Shown here piece by piece: positions 1-6,785 of a stretch of DNA of 29,402 bases (position 1 is its first letter; the number at the start of each line of letters is the position of its first letter). Below the pieces are notes generated by a model. The model was not told where the DNA came from. It saw only the letters and a program-made list of their open reading frames with translations, and did not search any database. Origin of the DNA: an uncultured Oscillospiraceae bacterium (GTDB taxonomy: Bacteria > Bacillota > Clostridia > Oscillospirales > Oscillospiraceae). The stretch lies in the NCBI GenBank assembly GCA_934574095.1, contig CAKTMW010000022.1, positions 1 through 29,402 on the forward strand. Direction: 5' to 3'. Made by a program: the position numbers and the translations under genes.

Positions 1-9
1 AAGAAAACT

Positions 10-1785
10 ATGAAACATCTGATGTCCGGTAACGAGGCCACCGCCCGTGGCGTCTACGAAGCCGGTATCAAAGTCTGCTCCGCGTATCCCGGCACCCCCA
101 GCACCGAGATTCTGGAGAACATGCCCCAGTACGGCAAGGACGTGTACTGCGAGTGGGCTCCCAACGAGAAGGTCGCCGCCGAGGTGGCCTACGGCGCGTC
201 CGTGGCCGGTTCCCGCGCCTTCTGCACCATGAAGATGGTGGGCCTGAACGTGGCCGCCGACCCCCTGTTCACCGCCGGTTACATGGGCGTTAACGGCGCT
301 TATGTGGTGGTCACCGCCGACGACCCCAGCTGCCATTCCTCCCAGAACGAGCAGGACAACCGCCACTATGCCCGCGCTGCCAAGATCGCCATGGTGGAGC
401 CTTCCGACGCCCAGGAGTGCAAGGACTTCGTGAAGCTGGCCTGCGAGATTTCCGAGGAGTTCGACACCCCCGTGCTGTACCGCACCACCACCCGCGTCTG
501 CCATTCCAAGGGTCTGGTGGAGTTCGGTGAGCGCACCAAGCACGTGGCCCCTGAGTATAAGCGCAACACCCGCAAGTACATCTGCGCCCCCGCCAACGCT
601 TACGCCAACCATCCGCTGGTGGAGGAGCGTCTGGTGAAGCTGGCCGAGTACGGCTGCACCACCGCTTTGGAGAACGGCCTGAACAAGCTGGAGATGGGCG
701 ACGGCAAGGTGGGCGTCATCACCGCCTCCATCGCCTATGAGTACGCCAAGGAAGTGTTCCCTGAGGGTACGTCCTTCCTGAAGCTGGGCCTGACCTATCC
801 CCTGCCCATGAACCTGATCCGCGACTTCGCCAAGAAGGTGGAGAAGCTGTACGTCATCGAAGAGCTGGAGCCCTTCATGGAGAACGAGATCAAGGCCGCC
901 GGTATCGACTGCACCGGCAAGGAGCTGACCGGCGTGATGTACGAACTGAACACCGAGCTGGTGCGTGAGCGTGTGCTGGGTATCAAGCCCAACTACAAGA
1001 CCATCACCGACGTGCAGGTGGCCAAGCGTCCTCCCGCACTGTGCCCCGGCTGCCCCCACCGCGGCTTCTTCTACACCCTGTCCAAGAACAAGAACTACGT
1101 GGTCACCGGCGATATCGGCTGCTACACCCTGGGCTTTGCGCCTCCCCTGAACTGCATGGACGTGTGCATCTGCATGGGCGGCGGCTTCTCCGCCGGCATG
1201 GGCATGGCCAAGTCCTTCCAGCGGGAGGGCGTCACCGATAAGGTGGTGTTCGGCGTCATGGGCGACTCCACCTTCTTCCACAGCGGCATGACCGGCGCTG
1301 CCGAGATCATCTACAACAACGGCCGCATGATCCCCTGCGTGCTGGATAACCGCATCACCGGCATGACCGGCCATCAGGACAACCCCGGCTCCGGCTATAC
1401 CCTGATGGGCGAGGAGGCTCCCATGCTGAGCGTGGAGAGCATCTTCAAGACCTACGGCTTCGACCCCGTGCTGACCGTTGATCCCCAGGACCTGGCCGCC
1501 ATGAAGGCCACCGTCAACACCGCCGTGGCCGCCCTGAACGAGGGCAAGCACCCCGCCATCGTCACCCGCCGTCCCTGCCTGCTGATCAAGCGCGTGAAGC
1601 ATGATCTGGGCATGTGCGTGGTGAATACCGACAAGTGCGTGGGCTGCAAGAGCTGCCTGAAGGTGGGCTGCCCTGCCATTTCCATGGAGAACGGCAAGGC
1701 GGCTGTGGATCGCACCCAGTGCGTGGGCTGCACCGTCTGCGCCCAGGCCTGCCCCGTTGGTGCTATTGAAAAGGAGGAGAAATAA
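10..1785 (+). CDS. iorA: Indolepyruvate:ferredoxin oxidoreductase, alpha subunit
   Basis: 591 residues, a normal length for IorA. Known role: with IorB it oxidatively decarboxylates arylpyruvates (from Trp, Phe, Tyr) to aryl-acetyl-CoA and reduces ferredoxin, in the cytoplasm of anaerobes. Seen: an N-terminal pyruvate-ferredoxin-oxidoreductase-type domain beginning MKHLMSGNEATARG with the SAYPGTPSTEI stretch; a C-terminal thiamine diphosphate-binding half with CPGCPHRGFF, GDIGCYTLG and the cofactor motif GDSTFFHSG followed by DNRITGMTGHQ; then two ferredoxin-like 4Fe-4S motifs with cysteines at 543/546/549/554 and 571/574/577/581. The ATG at 10 gives the family N-terminus; its ribosome site and promoter lie outside or at the window edge. 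iorB follows after 2 bases, so the subunits are co-transcribed. No acyl-CoA ligase gene is visible beside it. Strong codon bias suggests high expression. Confidence 0.96.
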   Translation: MKHLMSGNEATARGVYEAGIKVCSAYPGTPSTEILENMPQYGKDVYCEWAPNEKVAAEVAYGASVAGSRAFCTMKMVGLNVAADPLFTAGYMGVNGAYVVVTADDPSCHSSQNEQDNRHYARAAKIAMVEPSDAQECKDFVKLACEISEEFDTPVLYRTTTRVCHSKGLVEFGERTKHVAPEYKRNTRKYICAPANAYANHPLVEERLVKLAEYGCTTALENGLNKLEMGDGKVGVITASIAYEYAKEVFPEGTSFLKLGLTYPLPMNLIRDFAKKVEKLYVIEELEPFMENEIKAAGIDCTGKELTGVMYELNTELVRERVLGIKPNYKTITDVQVAKRPPALCPGCPHRGFFYTLSKNKNYVVTGDIGCYTLGFAPPLNCMDVCICMGGGFSAGMGMAKSFQREGVTDKVVFGVMGDSTFFHSGMTGAAEIIYNNGRMIPCVLDNRITGMTGHQDNPGSGYTLMGEEAPMLSVESIFKTYGFDPVLTVDPQDLAAMKATVNTAVAALNEGKHPAIVTRRPCLLIKRVKHDLGMCVVNTDKCVGCKSCLKVGCPAISMENGKAAVDRTQCVGCTVCAQACPVGAIEKEEK

Positions 1786-1787
1786 TC

Positions 1788-2375
1788 ATGTCTAACGTCA
1801 AGAGCTGTCTGTTGGTCGGCGTCGGCGGTCAGGGCGCGATCCTGATCTCCAAGATCATGTCCAACGGTTTTATGAAGGCCGGTTATGATGTCAAGCAGAG
1901 CGAGGTCCACGGTATGGCCCAGCGCGGCGGCTCCGTGTCCACCCAGGTCCGCTGGGGCGACAAGGTGTACGGTCCCGTGTTCGGCAAGGGCGAGGCCGAT
2001 ATCATGGTGGCGCTGGAGAAGATGGAAGCCGTCCGCTACGCGGAGTTCCTGAACCCCGACGGTGTGGCCGTCATCAACGACTACGCCATCAAGTCCACCA
2101 CCATCGCCTCCGGCGCCGAGGAGTATCCTGAGGGCTGCATCGAGGCCATGCAGAAGAATTTCAAGACCATCGCCGTTCCCGCCAGCGATATCGCTATCCA
2201 GCTGGGCAACGCCAAGTGCATGAATGTGGTGCTGTTCGGCGCTATGTGCGACTCTCTGGGCTGCCCGGAGATCGACTGGGAGCAGATCGTGGCCGAGACC
2301 GTCCCCGCCAAGGTCAAGGAACTGAACCTGAAGGCCTTCCGCGCCGGACGCGAGGCCGCCAAGGCCAGTAAGTAA
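1788..2375 (+). CDS. iorB: Indolepyruvate:ferredoxin oxidoreductase, beta subunit
   Basis: 195 residues, the usual size of the IorB/pyruvate-ferredoxin-oxidoreductase gamma-like domain. It opens with the glycine-rich LLVGVGGQGAILISKI segment and contains SEVHGMAQRGGSVSTQVRWG, both hallmarks of the family. It pairs with IorA to form the active oxidoreductase. The ATG at 1788 lies 2 bases after the iorA stop, and its AAAGGAGG ribosome site sits within the last codons of iorA, so translation is probably coupled. A strong intrinsic terminator follows 33 bases after the stop, closing the operon. No anomalies seen. Confidence 0.96.
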   Translation: MSNVKSCLLVGVGGQGAILISKIMSNGFMKAGYDVKQSEVHGMAQRGGSVSTQVRWGDKVYGPVFGKGEADIMVALEKMEAVRYAEFLNPDGVAVINDYAIKSTTIASGAEEYPEGCIEAMQKNFKTIAVPASDIAIQLGNAKCMNVVLFGAMCDSLGCPEIDWEQIVAETVPAKVKELNLKAFRAGREAAKASK

Positions 2376-2408
2376 GCGTAATCACCCCTTTCTATACCAT
2401 ATCTCTGT

Positions 2409-2447
2409 AAAAAGGACAGCCCGCCGAATGGTGGGCTGTCCTTTTTT
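2409..2447 (+). terminator. Intrinsic terminator of iorAB
   Basis: A perfect 14-bp stem (2409-2422 with 2433-2446), loop of 10, ending in a T run at 2442-2447. The A run on the other side would also let it work on the minus strand, but no gene ends there from that side. Confidence 0.93.
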
Positions 2448-2462
2448 GAATGTGACTATCAT

Positions 2463-3020
2463 ATAGGGGAGTTTCGCGCTCCGGCGCGAGTCACTTTTGG
2501 CCGCTGTCCCAAAAGTGACCAAAAGGACAGCTTAAACCTGCGGTTTAAGAATCCGCGCACGCTGCTCATTTTGCAAATTTGCGGTCTTTTACCACGCGCT
2601 CACAGAACATTGCCGTTATCGTTTCATATGACGCATTGACTTTCGTCTTGCGCCGCTTCCGCTCATTACTGCAACGGTAGAGCCAACAGCGTTTTTCGAC
2701 GGTGGTATCAGCGGCAGCGGCGCAGAAGCAGAGACGATTCGATAACAAAACGAAAAAGAAGAACTTGCGCAAACGTGTGGTATGCAGTCACGATTTTGCA
2801 CAGCGTATAGCACGCAAGGAAGTGAAGAAACCATTGGTTTCTTCCGGCTCTTTTGGCTACTTTTCCAGTCGGTGCGTTAAGAAAATATGCCGGTGGCATA
2901 TTTTTAGCATCCGATCTCGGCGGCTATGCCGCCGTAGCATCCGCTGTGGTTACACAGCGTGATTGGGAAAAGCGGGTCGCCGAAGGCCGCCCTCGCGCTC
3001 GGAAGTGCGAAGCATCTCCA
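2463..3020. other. Gene-free, hairpin-dense intergenic island
   Basis: No open reading frame here resembles a known protein or has a good ribosome site. Inverted repeats are unusually dense: 2474-2489 (6-bp stem, TCCG loop); 2491-2518 (10-bp stem TCACTTTTGG); 2503-2531 (GCTGTCC with GGACAGC, overlapping and competing with the previous one); 2531-2549 (8-bp stem CTTAAACC, TGC loop); 2573-2582 (palindrome GCAAATTTGC); 2824-2844 (10-bp arms around a single central base); 2882-2904 (10-bp stem AAAATATGCC, GGT loop, T run after it); 2918-2934 (7-bp stem CGGCGGC); 2942-2959 (7-bp stem CGCTGTG, GTTA loop). The middle part is visibly less GC-rich than the flanking genes. It may be decayed mobile DNA, a structured RNA, or an accumulation of repeats; function unknown. 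Confidence 0.7.
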
Positions 3021-3034
3021 TACCGGGGACACGG

Positions 3035-3071
3035 ATTCCCACGCCAGTGACGGCGGTCACTGGCTCGGAAT
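3035..3071. repeat. Dispersed palindromic repeat family 1, copy A
   Basis: Nested inverted repeat: outer arms ATTCC (3035-3039) and GGAAT (3067-3071), inner arms GCCAGTGA (3043-3050) and TCACTGGC (3057-3064). The same nested design recurs at 13379-13411 and 15050-15086, and a related perfect hairpin at 14987-15018, always between genes. Confidence 0.8.
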
Positions 3072-3132
3072 GACAGGAATTGGGACGGATACCCCAAGGG
3101 CACTCGTTCCGCTGCGCTCCACAGCGCTCGTC

Positions 3133-3144
3133 GTCCGCCCCTAC
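3133..3144 (-). repeat. Fragment of palindromic repeat family 2
   Basis: GTCCGCCCCTAC is the reverse complement of the GTAGGGGCGGAC half-site of the family-2 repeat seen at 15093-15118 and 24633-24710. Here only one half-site is clear. It lies about 60 bases from family-1 copy A, the same pairing of families as at 15050-15118. Confidence 0.55.
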
Positions 3145-3181
3145 GAAATCATACGATAATTGTCTTCACTCCGCCGGGCAT

Positions 3182-3213
3182 GAAAAACGGCCGTCGAAAG
3201 ACGGCCGTTTTTC
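3182..3213 (-). terminator. Intrinsic terminator of the feo operon
   Basis: A 14-bp perfect stem (3182-3195 with 3200-3213) closed by a GAAA tetraloop, with A/T runs on both sides. It sits right after the stop codon of the Cys-rich protein gene on the minus strand, so it ends the feoA-feoA-feoB transcript. Confidence 0.92.
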
Positions 3214-3214
3214 A

Positions 3215-3367
3215 TTATTTGTGGCTGCAATGGCCGCCGCAGTGTGAGCAGTTGCCAGTGCAGCTGGCGGAGCAGAGGCTCTTGCCCTGCTTTTTATTTT
3301 TGATGAGGGAATGGACAATGGAAGTGACAATGGCGATCAGAACAAGACAAATCAGAATATCAGCCAC
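3215..3367 (-). CDS. FeoB-associated Cys-rich membrane protein
   Basis: A 50-residue gene just downstream of feoB. It starts at GTG (3367), preceded by AAAGGAG (3378-3384) with a 10-base spacer; a nearby TTG is out of frame. Seen: a single N-terminal membrane helix of about 20 residues (ADILICLVLIAIVTSIVHSL), a short basic segment KNKKQGK, then a Cys/His-rich tail LCSASCTGNCSHCGGHCSHK with five cysteines and three histidines. This matches the small FeoB-associated Cys-rich family found after feoB in many Firmicutes; its role (metal handling or stabilising FeoB) is not established. It lies 50 bases after the feoB stop and immediately before the operon terminator. Confidence 0.9.
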   Translation of the reverse strand: MADILICLVLIAIVTSIVHSLIKNKKQGKSLCSASCTGNCSHCGGHCSHK

Positions 3368-3417
3368 GGCAAGTGCGCTCCTTTCTCAGAATAAATAAGG
3401 GATTGTGTACGGGGAAA

Positions 3418-5823
3418 TTACATCTTCACGCTCAGCTTGGTAGCGTCCTTGTAGGGACGGAACAGCATGTACAGCAGGCCGGCCAGAACGATGACGGCCA
3501 CGATGGTGCCGATGATGCTGCCGGCGCCCACAGCCCAACCGCCGAACTGGTTGATCATCAGGGCGATCAGGTAAGCGAAGCCGCACTGATAGCCGATGGC
3601 GAACCACGTCCACTTGGCGTTGTTCATCTCACGCTTGATAGCGCCGATGGCCGCGAAGCAGGGAGCGCACAGCAGGTTGAACACCAGGAAGGAGTAGCCG
3701 CTGATACCGGTGAAGGCAGCACTGATGGCGTCATAGACAGTGCCTTCGCCGCCGCCGTACAGAACGCCCAGCGTACCGACGATGTTCTCCTTTGCCACCA
3801 GACCGGTGATGGAGGCCACGGTAGCCTGCCAGTTGCCCCAGCCCAGAGGCGCGAAGATCCAGGCGATGGCGTTGCCGATCTTGGCCAGGATGGAGCTGTC
3901 GATCTGCTCCTCAGACAGCATCTGGAACTGGCCGTCGACCCAGCCGAAATAAGTGGTGAACCACACGAAGATGGTGGACAGCAGGATGATGGTACCGGCC
4001 TTCTTGATGAAGGACCAGCCGCGCTCCCACATGCTGCGCAGCACGTTGCCCAGCGTGGGCCAGTGGTAGGCGGGCAGCTCCATAACGAAGGGAGCGGGAT
4101 CACCGGCGAACATCTTGGTCTTCTTCAGGATGATACCGGAGACGATGATGGCCGCCATACCGATGAAGTAAGCGGAGGTGGAGACCCATGCGCTGCCGCC
4201 GAACAGGGCGCCGGCGATCATGCCGATGAAGGGAACCTTTGCGCCGCAGGGGATGAACGTGGTGGTCATGATGGTCATACGGCGGTCACGCTCATTCTCG
4301 ATGGTACGGGACGCCATAACGCCGGGGATACCGCAGCCGGTACCGATCAGCATGGGGATGAAGGACTTACCGGACAGACCGAACTTGCGGAAGATACGAT
4401 CCAGAACGAAGGCAATACGGGCCATGTAGCCGCAGGCCTCCAGGAAGGCCAGCATCAGGAACAGCACCAGCATCTGGGGAACGAAGCCCAGCACCGCGCC
4501 GACACCGGCCACGATACCGTCAAGGATCAGGCCGCTGAGCCACTCGGACGTACCGGCGGCCTCCAGACCGTTGCCGATCAGAACAGGGATACCGGGAACC
4601 CAAACGCCGTAGTCGGCGGGATCCGGCTCGTCGCCGATCTCATCCAGCGTGGCCTTGGCTTCCTCATAGTCGGCCAGCGTGGCGGTCTCGGTCTCGATGG
4701 CCAACGTCTCCTCGTCCTCCACGTCATAGGTGAAGGTGCCGTCGGCGGCCAGCTGGCCGTTCTCTTCGATGTAGGCGTCATAGCCGTCCACGATCAGGGA
4801 GGCCTCGCCATAGGCGTCAGCCACCTCGGTATACTCGGCGGTGCCGATGCCGAACAGGTGCCAGCCGTCGCCGAACAGGCCGTCGTTGGCCCAGTTGGTA
4901 GCCGGTGCGCCCACGCCCACCATGGCGATCCAGTACACCAGGAACATGACGACGGCGAAGATGGGCAGGCCCAGCCAGCGGTTGGTGACGATGCGGTCGA
5001 TCTTATCGGAGGTGGACAGCTCGCCCTTGTTTTTCTTCTTATAGCAGCTCTTGATGACCTCGGCGATGTAGACGTAGCGCTCGTTGGTGATGATGCTCTC
5101 GGCGTCGTCGTCCAGCTCCTTCTCGGCGGCCTTGATGTCGGTCTCGATGTGGGTCATGGTCTCGGCGGGGATGCTCAGCTTGGCCAGCACCTTGTCGTCG
5201 CGCTCAAAGATCTTGATGGCGTACCAGCGCTGCTGCTCCTCGGGCATGCTGTGGACAGCGGCCTCCTCGATGTGGGCGATGGCGTGCTCCACGGGGCCGG
5301 AGAAGGTGTGCATGGGAACGGTCTTGGCGCTCTTGGCGGCGGTGATGGCAGCCTCGGCGGCCTCCATAACGCCGGTGCCCTTCAGGGCGGAGATCTCCAC
5401 GATCTGGCAGCCCAGCTGGCGGGACAGCTCGGGCACGTTGATCTGGTCGCCGTTCTTCTTGACGATATCCATCATGTTGATGGCGATGACAACGGGGATA
5501 CCCAGCTCGGTCAGCTGCGTGGTCAGGTACAGGTTACGCTCCAGGTTGGTACCATCGATGATGTTCAGGATGGCGTCGGGACGCTGGTCGATCAGGTAGT
5601 TACGGGCCACCACTTCCTCCAGCGTGTAGGGGGACAGGGAGTAAATACCGGGCAAGTCCATGATGGTCACGTCGTCGTGCTTCTTCAGCTTGCCTTCCTT
5701 CTTCTCCACCGTAACGCCAGGCCAGTTGCCCACGAACTGGTTGGAGCCGGTCAACGCATTGAACAGCGTGGTTTTACCGGAGTTCGGGTTGCCCGCAAGG
5801 GCAATTTTGATTTGCTTTTCCAT
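3418..5823 (-). CDS. feoB: Ferrous iron transporter FeoB
   Basis: 801 residues. FeoB is the GTPase-coupled inner-membrane Fe(II) importer. Seen: N-terminal G domain with G1 GNPNSGKT (11-18), G3 DLPG (56-59), G4 NMMD (116-119), G5 SALK (145-148); a helical GDI-like linker to about 270; then the membrane domain with two Gate-like repeats, including FIPCGAKVPFIG near 523-534 and LLCAPCFAAIG in the second half. After the first membrane helix (about 285-304) lies a long, very acidic extracytoplasmic loop (about 328-406). Start chosen at ATG 5823 because AAAGGAG stands 5 bases before it and the G domain begins at once; an in-frame Met 12 codons upstream lacks a site. Third gene of the operon, 48 bases after feoA1. 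Iron-dependent repression is inferred from the operators at 6551-6629. Confidence 0.97.
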   Translation of the reverse strand: MEKQIKIALAGNPNSGKTTLFNALTGSNQFVGNWPGVTVEKKEGKLKKHDDVTIMDLPGIYSLSPYTLEEVVARNYLIDQRPDAILNIIDGTNLERNLYLTTQLTELGIPVVIAINMMDIVKKNGDQINVPELSRQLGCQIVEISALKGTGVMEAAEAAITAAKSAKTVPMHTFSGPVEHAIAHIEEAAVHSMPEEQQRWYAIKIFERDDKVLAKLSIPAETMTHIETDIKAAEKELDDDAESIITNERYVYIAEVIKSCYKKKNKGELSTSDKIDRIVTNRWLGLPIFAVVMFLVYWIAMVGVGAPATNWANDGLFGDGWHLFGIGTAEYTEVADAYGEASLIVDGYDAYIEENGQLAADGTFTYDVEDEETLAIETETATLADYEEAKATLDEIGDEPDPADYGVWVPGIPVLIGNGLEAAGTSEWLSGLILDGIVAGVGAVLGFVPQMLVLFLMLAFLEACGYMARIAFVLDRIFRKFGLSGKSFIPMLIGTGCGIPGVMASRTIENERDRRMTIMTTTFIPCGAKVPFIGMIAGALFGGSAWVSTSAYFIGMAAIIVSGIILKKTKMFAGDPAPFVMELPAYHWPTLGNVLRSMWERGWSFIKKAGTIILLSTIFVWFTTYFGWVDGQFQMLSEEQIDSSILAKIGNAIAWIFAPLGWGNWQATVASITGLVAKENIVGTLGVLYGGGEGTVYDAISAAFTGISGYSFLVFNLLCAPCFAAIGAIKREMNNAKWTWFAIGYQCGFAYLIALMINQFGGWAVGAGSIIGTIVAVIVLAGLLYMLFRPYKDATKLSVKM

Positions 5824-5871
5824 ATACGCTCCTTTCGGATAGCTGACGCTAACCGTCACACAAAATTTTTA

Positions 5872-6093
5872 TTACTCGACCTCGATCATTTCCGTGTCGG
5901 CCTTGCGCAGAGACAGCTCATAGCCGCGCACCGTGACCTCCATGGGATCGCCCAGAGGGGCTACCTTGCGGATGTACACCTCGGTACCACGGGTGATGCC
6001 CATGTCCATGATGCGGCGCTTGACGGGGCCTTCGCCGTGGAGCTTGACGACCTTCACGGTCTGGCCGATCTTGGCCTCTTTCAACGTTTTCAT
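5872..6093 (-). CDS. feoA: FeoA family protein (feoB-proximal copy)
   Basis: 73 residues, the normal FeoA length: an SH3-like cytoplasmic protein thought to assist FeoB. Seen: MKTLKEAKIGQTVKVVKL followed by the family core GPVKRRIMDMGITRGTEVYI and the end VRGYELSLRKADTEMIEVE. Start chosen at ATG 6093, with AAGGAGGAG close upstream; the frame stays open 31 codons further upstream but that part has no FeoA character and runs into the hairpin-rich gap. It lies 48 bases before feoB. Confidence 0.94.
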   Translation of the reverse strand: MKTLKEAKIGQTVKVVKLHGEGPVKRRIMDMGITRGTEVYIRKVAPLGDPMEVTVRGYELSLRKADTEMIEVE

Positions 6094-6168
6094 ACGTCTC
6101 CTCCTTATCACACGATGTTTTATATAAAAATTAAAATGTAAAGACGCAGTAACAAAGCTTCGCAGAAT

Positions 6169-6306
6169 TTGCGCCCGCAGGCGCAAACTATTGCAATCAT
6201 TTTTCTGACGACATGTGCGTCAGAAAAATACTTCTCAGCCGCCAGTGTGTCCGAAGGACGCGCGCAGCGGCTGCATCCTCTTGGCAGAAAAATCGTCAGA
6301 TTTTTC
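6169..6306 (-). other. Hairpin-rich gap between the two feoA genes
   Basis: The 224 bases between the two feoA genes hold four separate inverted repeats: 6169-6186 (7-bp stem, CGCA loop), 6200-6228 (11-bp stem TTTTTCTGACG, 7-base loop), 6237-6272 (6-bp arms AGCCGC/GCGGCT around an inner GTCC/GGAC), and 6287-6306 (8-bp stem GAAAAATC, loop GTCA). The 6287-6306 and 6200-6228 hairpins have A/T runs like weak terminators. In an operon these could cause partial termination or mRNA processing that sets the ratio of feoA2 to feoA1-feoB. No gene is seen here. Confidence 0.65.
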
Positions 6307-6317
6307 GCCAATTTAAC

Positions 6318-6530
6318 TTACACCATGATCTTCCGCGCCATCTCTTCACTGATGGCCACGCGGGATTCCTTCACCTTGACGATGACGTTGCCGCCCAGCG
6401 AGCTGATGAGCGTCACCTCGCCGCCCGCCACGAATCCCAGGTTTTCCAGGTGCCGGCGCACCTCGTCATTTCCGCCGATCCGGTGGATGATCTGCTCCGT
6501 TCCCACATCGGCCAATGTCAGCGGCATCAT
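6318..6530 (-). CDS. FeoA family protein (promoter-proximal copy)
   Basis: 70 residues, FeoA-like SH3-fold protein, first gene of the iron operon. Seen: MPLTLADVGTEQIIHRIGG, then a RRHLENLGFVAGGEVTLIS core typical of FeoA, ending in ESRVAISEEMARKIMV. It differs clearly from the second FeoA (5872-6093), so this is an old paralogue pair rather than a fresh duplication; two or more feoA genes before feoB are common in clostridia. Two adjacent ATG codons (6530 and 6527) follow an AGAAGGGA ribosome site; either could start. The operators and promoter lie directly upstream. Confidence 0.92.
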   Translation of the reverse strand: MMPLTLADVGTEQIIHRIGGNDEVRRHLENLGFVAGGEVTLISSLGGNVIVKVKESRVAISEEMARKIMV

Positions 6531-6550
6531 TTATTTCCCTTCTTTCTATA

Positions 6551-6564
6551 TTAGCATGGGCTAA
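6551..6564. promoter_or_regulatory. Palindromic operator O3 of the feo promoter
   Basis: TTAGC and GCTAA arms separated by four bases, the same design as the operator inside the promoter. It lies in the 5' leader, 20 bases from the feoA2 start. The arms resemble half-sites of the DtxR/IdeR consensus (TTAGGTTAG and its complement). Confidence 0.7.
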
Positions 6565-6582
6565 CTATTCGTCTCAAAAAAT

Positions 6583-6600
6583 GGTTAGCCCTTTCTAACC
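6583..6600. promoter_or_regulatory. Palindromic operator O2 of the feo promoter
   Basis: GGTTAG and CTAACC arms with a 6-base centre, in the early transcribed region just downstream of the -10 box. The half-sites TTAG/CTAA are shared with the other two operators. Confidence 0.7.
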
Positions 6601-6608
6601 ACGCCCAT

Positions 6609-6637
6609 ATTATAGTTAGCGTGAGCTAATTTGTCAA
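6609..6637 (-). promoter_or_regulatory. Sigma-A promoter of the feo operon with operator O1 in its spacer
   Basis: On the minus strand a perfect -35 TTGACA (6632-6637) and perfect -10 TATAAT (6609-6614) are separated by exactly 17 bases (6615-6631). The spacer holds the palindrome TTAGC-4-GCTAA (6616-6629), so a bound regulator would block RNA polymerase directly. A DtxR/IdeR/MntR-type iron-sensing repressor is inferred; its gene is not in the window. Confidence 0.9.
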
Positions 6638-6740
6638 CAGAAAATTTACATTTTTTTGTCGAAAAAAGGATTTCATCCACTTGCCTACCGGCCACCGCGT
6701 TCTGTCCGCCGCTCTTTGTGCATTTTTCACGATGCATGAC

Positions 6741-6777
6741 AAAAAGAGGACGGAAGCCCCGCTTCCGCCCTCTTTTT
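6741..6777 (-). terminator. Intrinsic terminator of ylmH
   Basis: Stem of AAAAAGAGG and CGGAAGC (6741-6757, one mismatch at position 6750) with 6761-6777, CCC loop, T run on both strands. It begins 9 bases after the ylmH stop on the minus strand. Confidence 0.9.
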
Positions 6778-6785
6778 CCCTATTT

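Noticed and set aside
2474..2960. CRISPR array
   Set aside because: The repeats are different inverted repeats, not regularly spaced direct repeats, and no cas gene is present.
2566..2962. Small open frames on both strands in the hairpin island (68, 72, 86 codons)
   Set aside because: They overlap each other in opposite directions, lack ribosome sites and resemble no family; the inverted repeats explain the sequence better.
3373..6141. Very long plus-strand open frame (922 codons) opposite feoB
   Set aside because: It is the mirror of the feoB gene in GC-rich codons; its product is His/Gln/Gly/Asp-rich low-complexity text without family features, while the minus strand encodes clear FeoB and FeoA.
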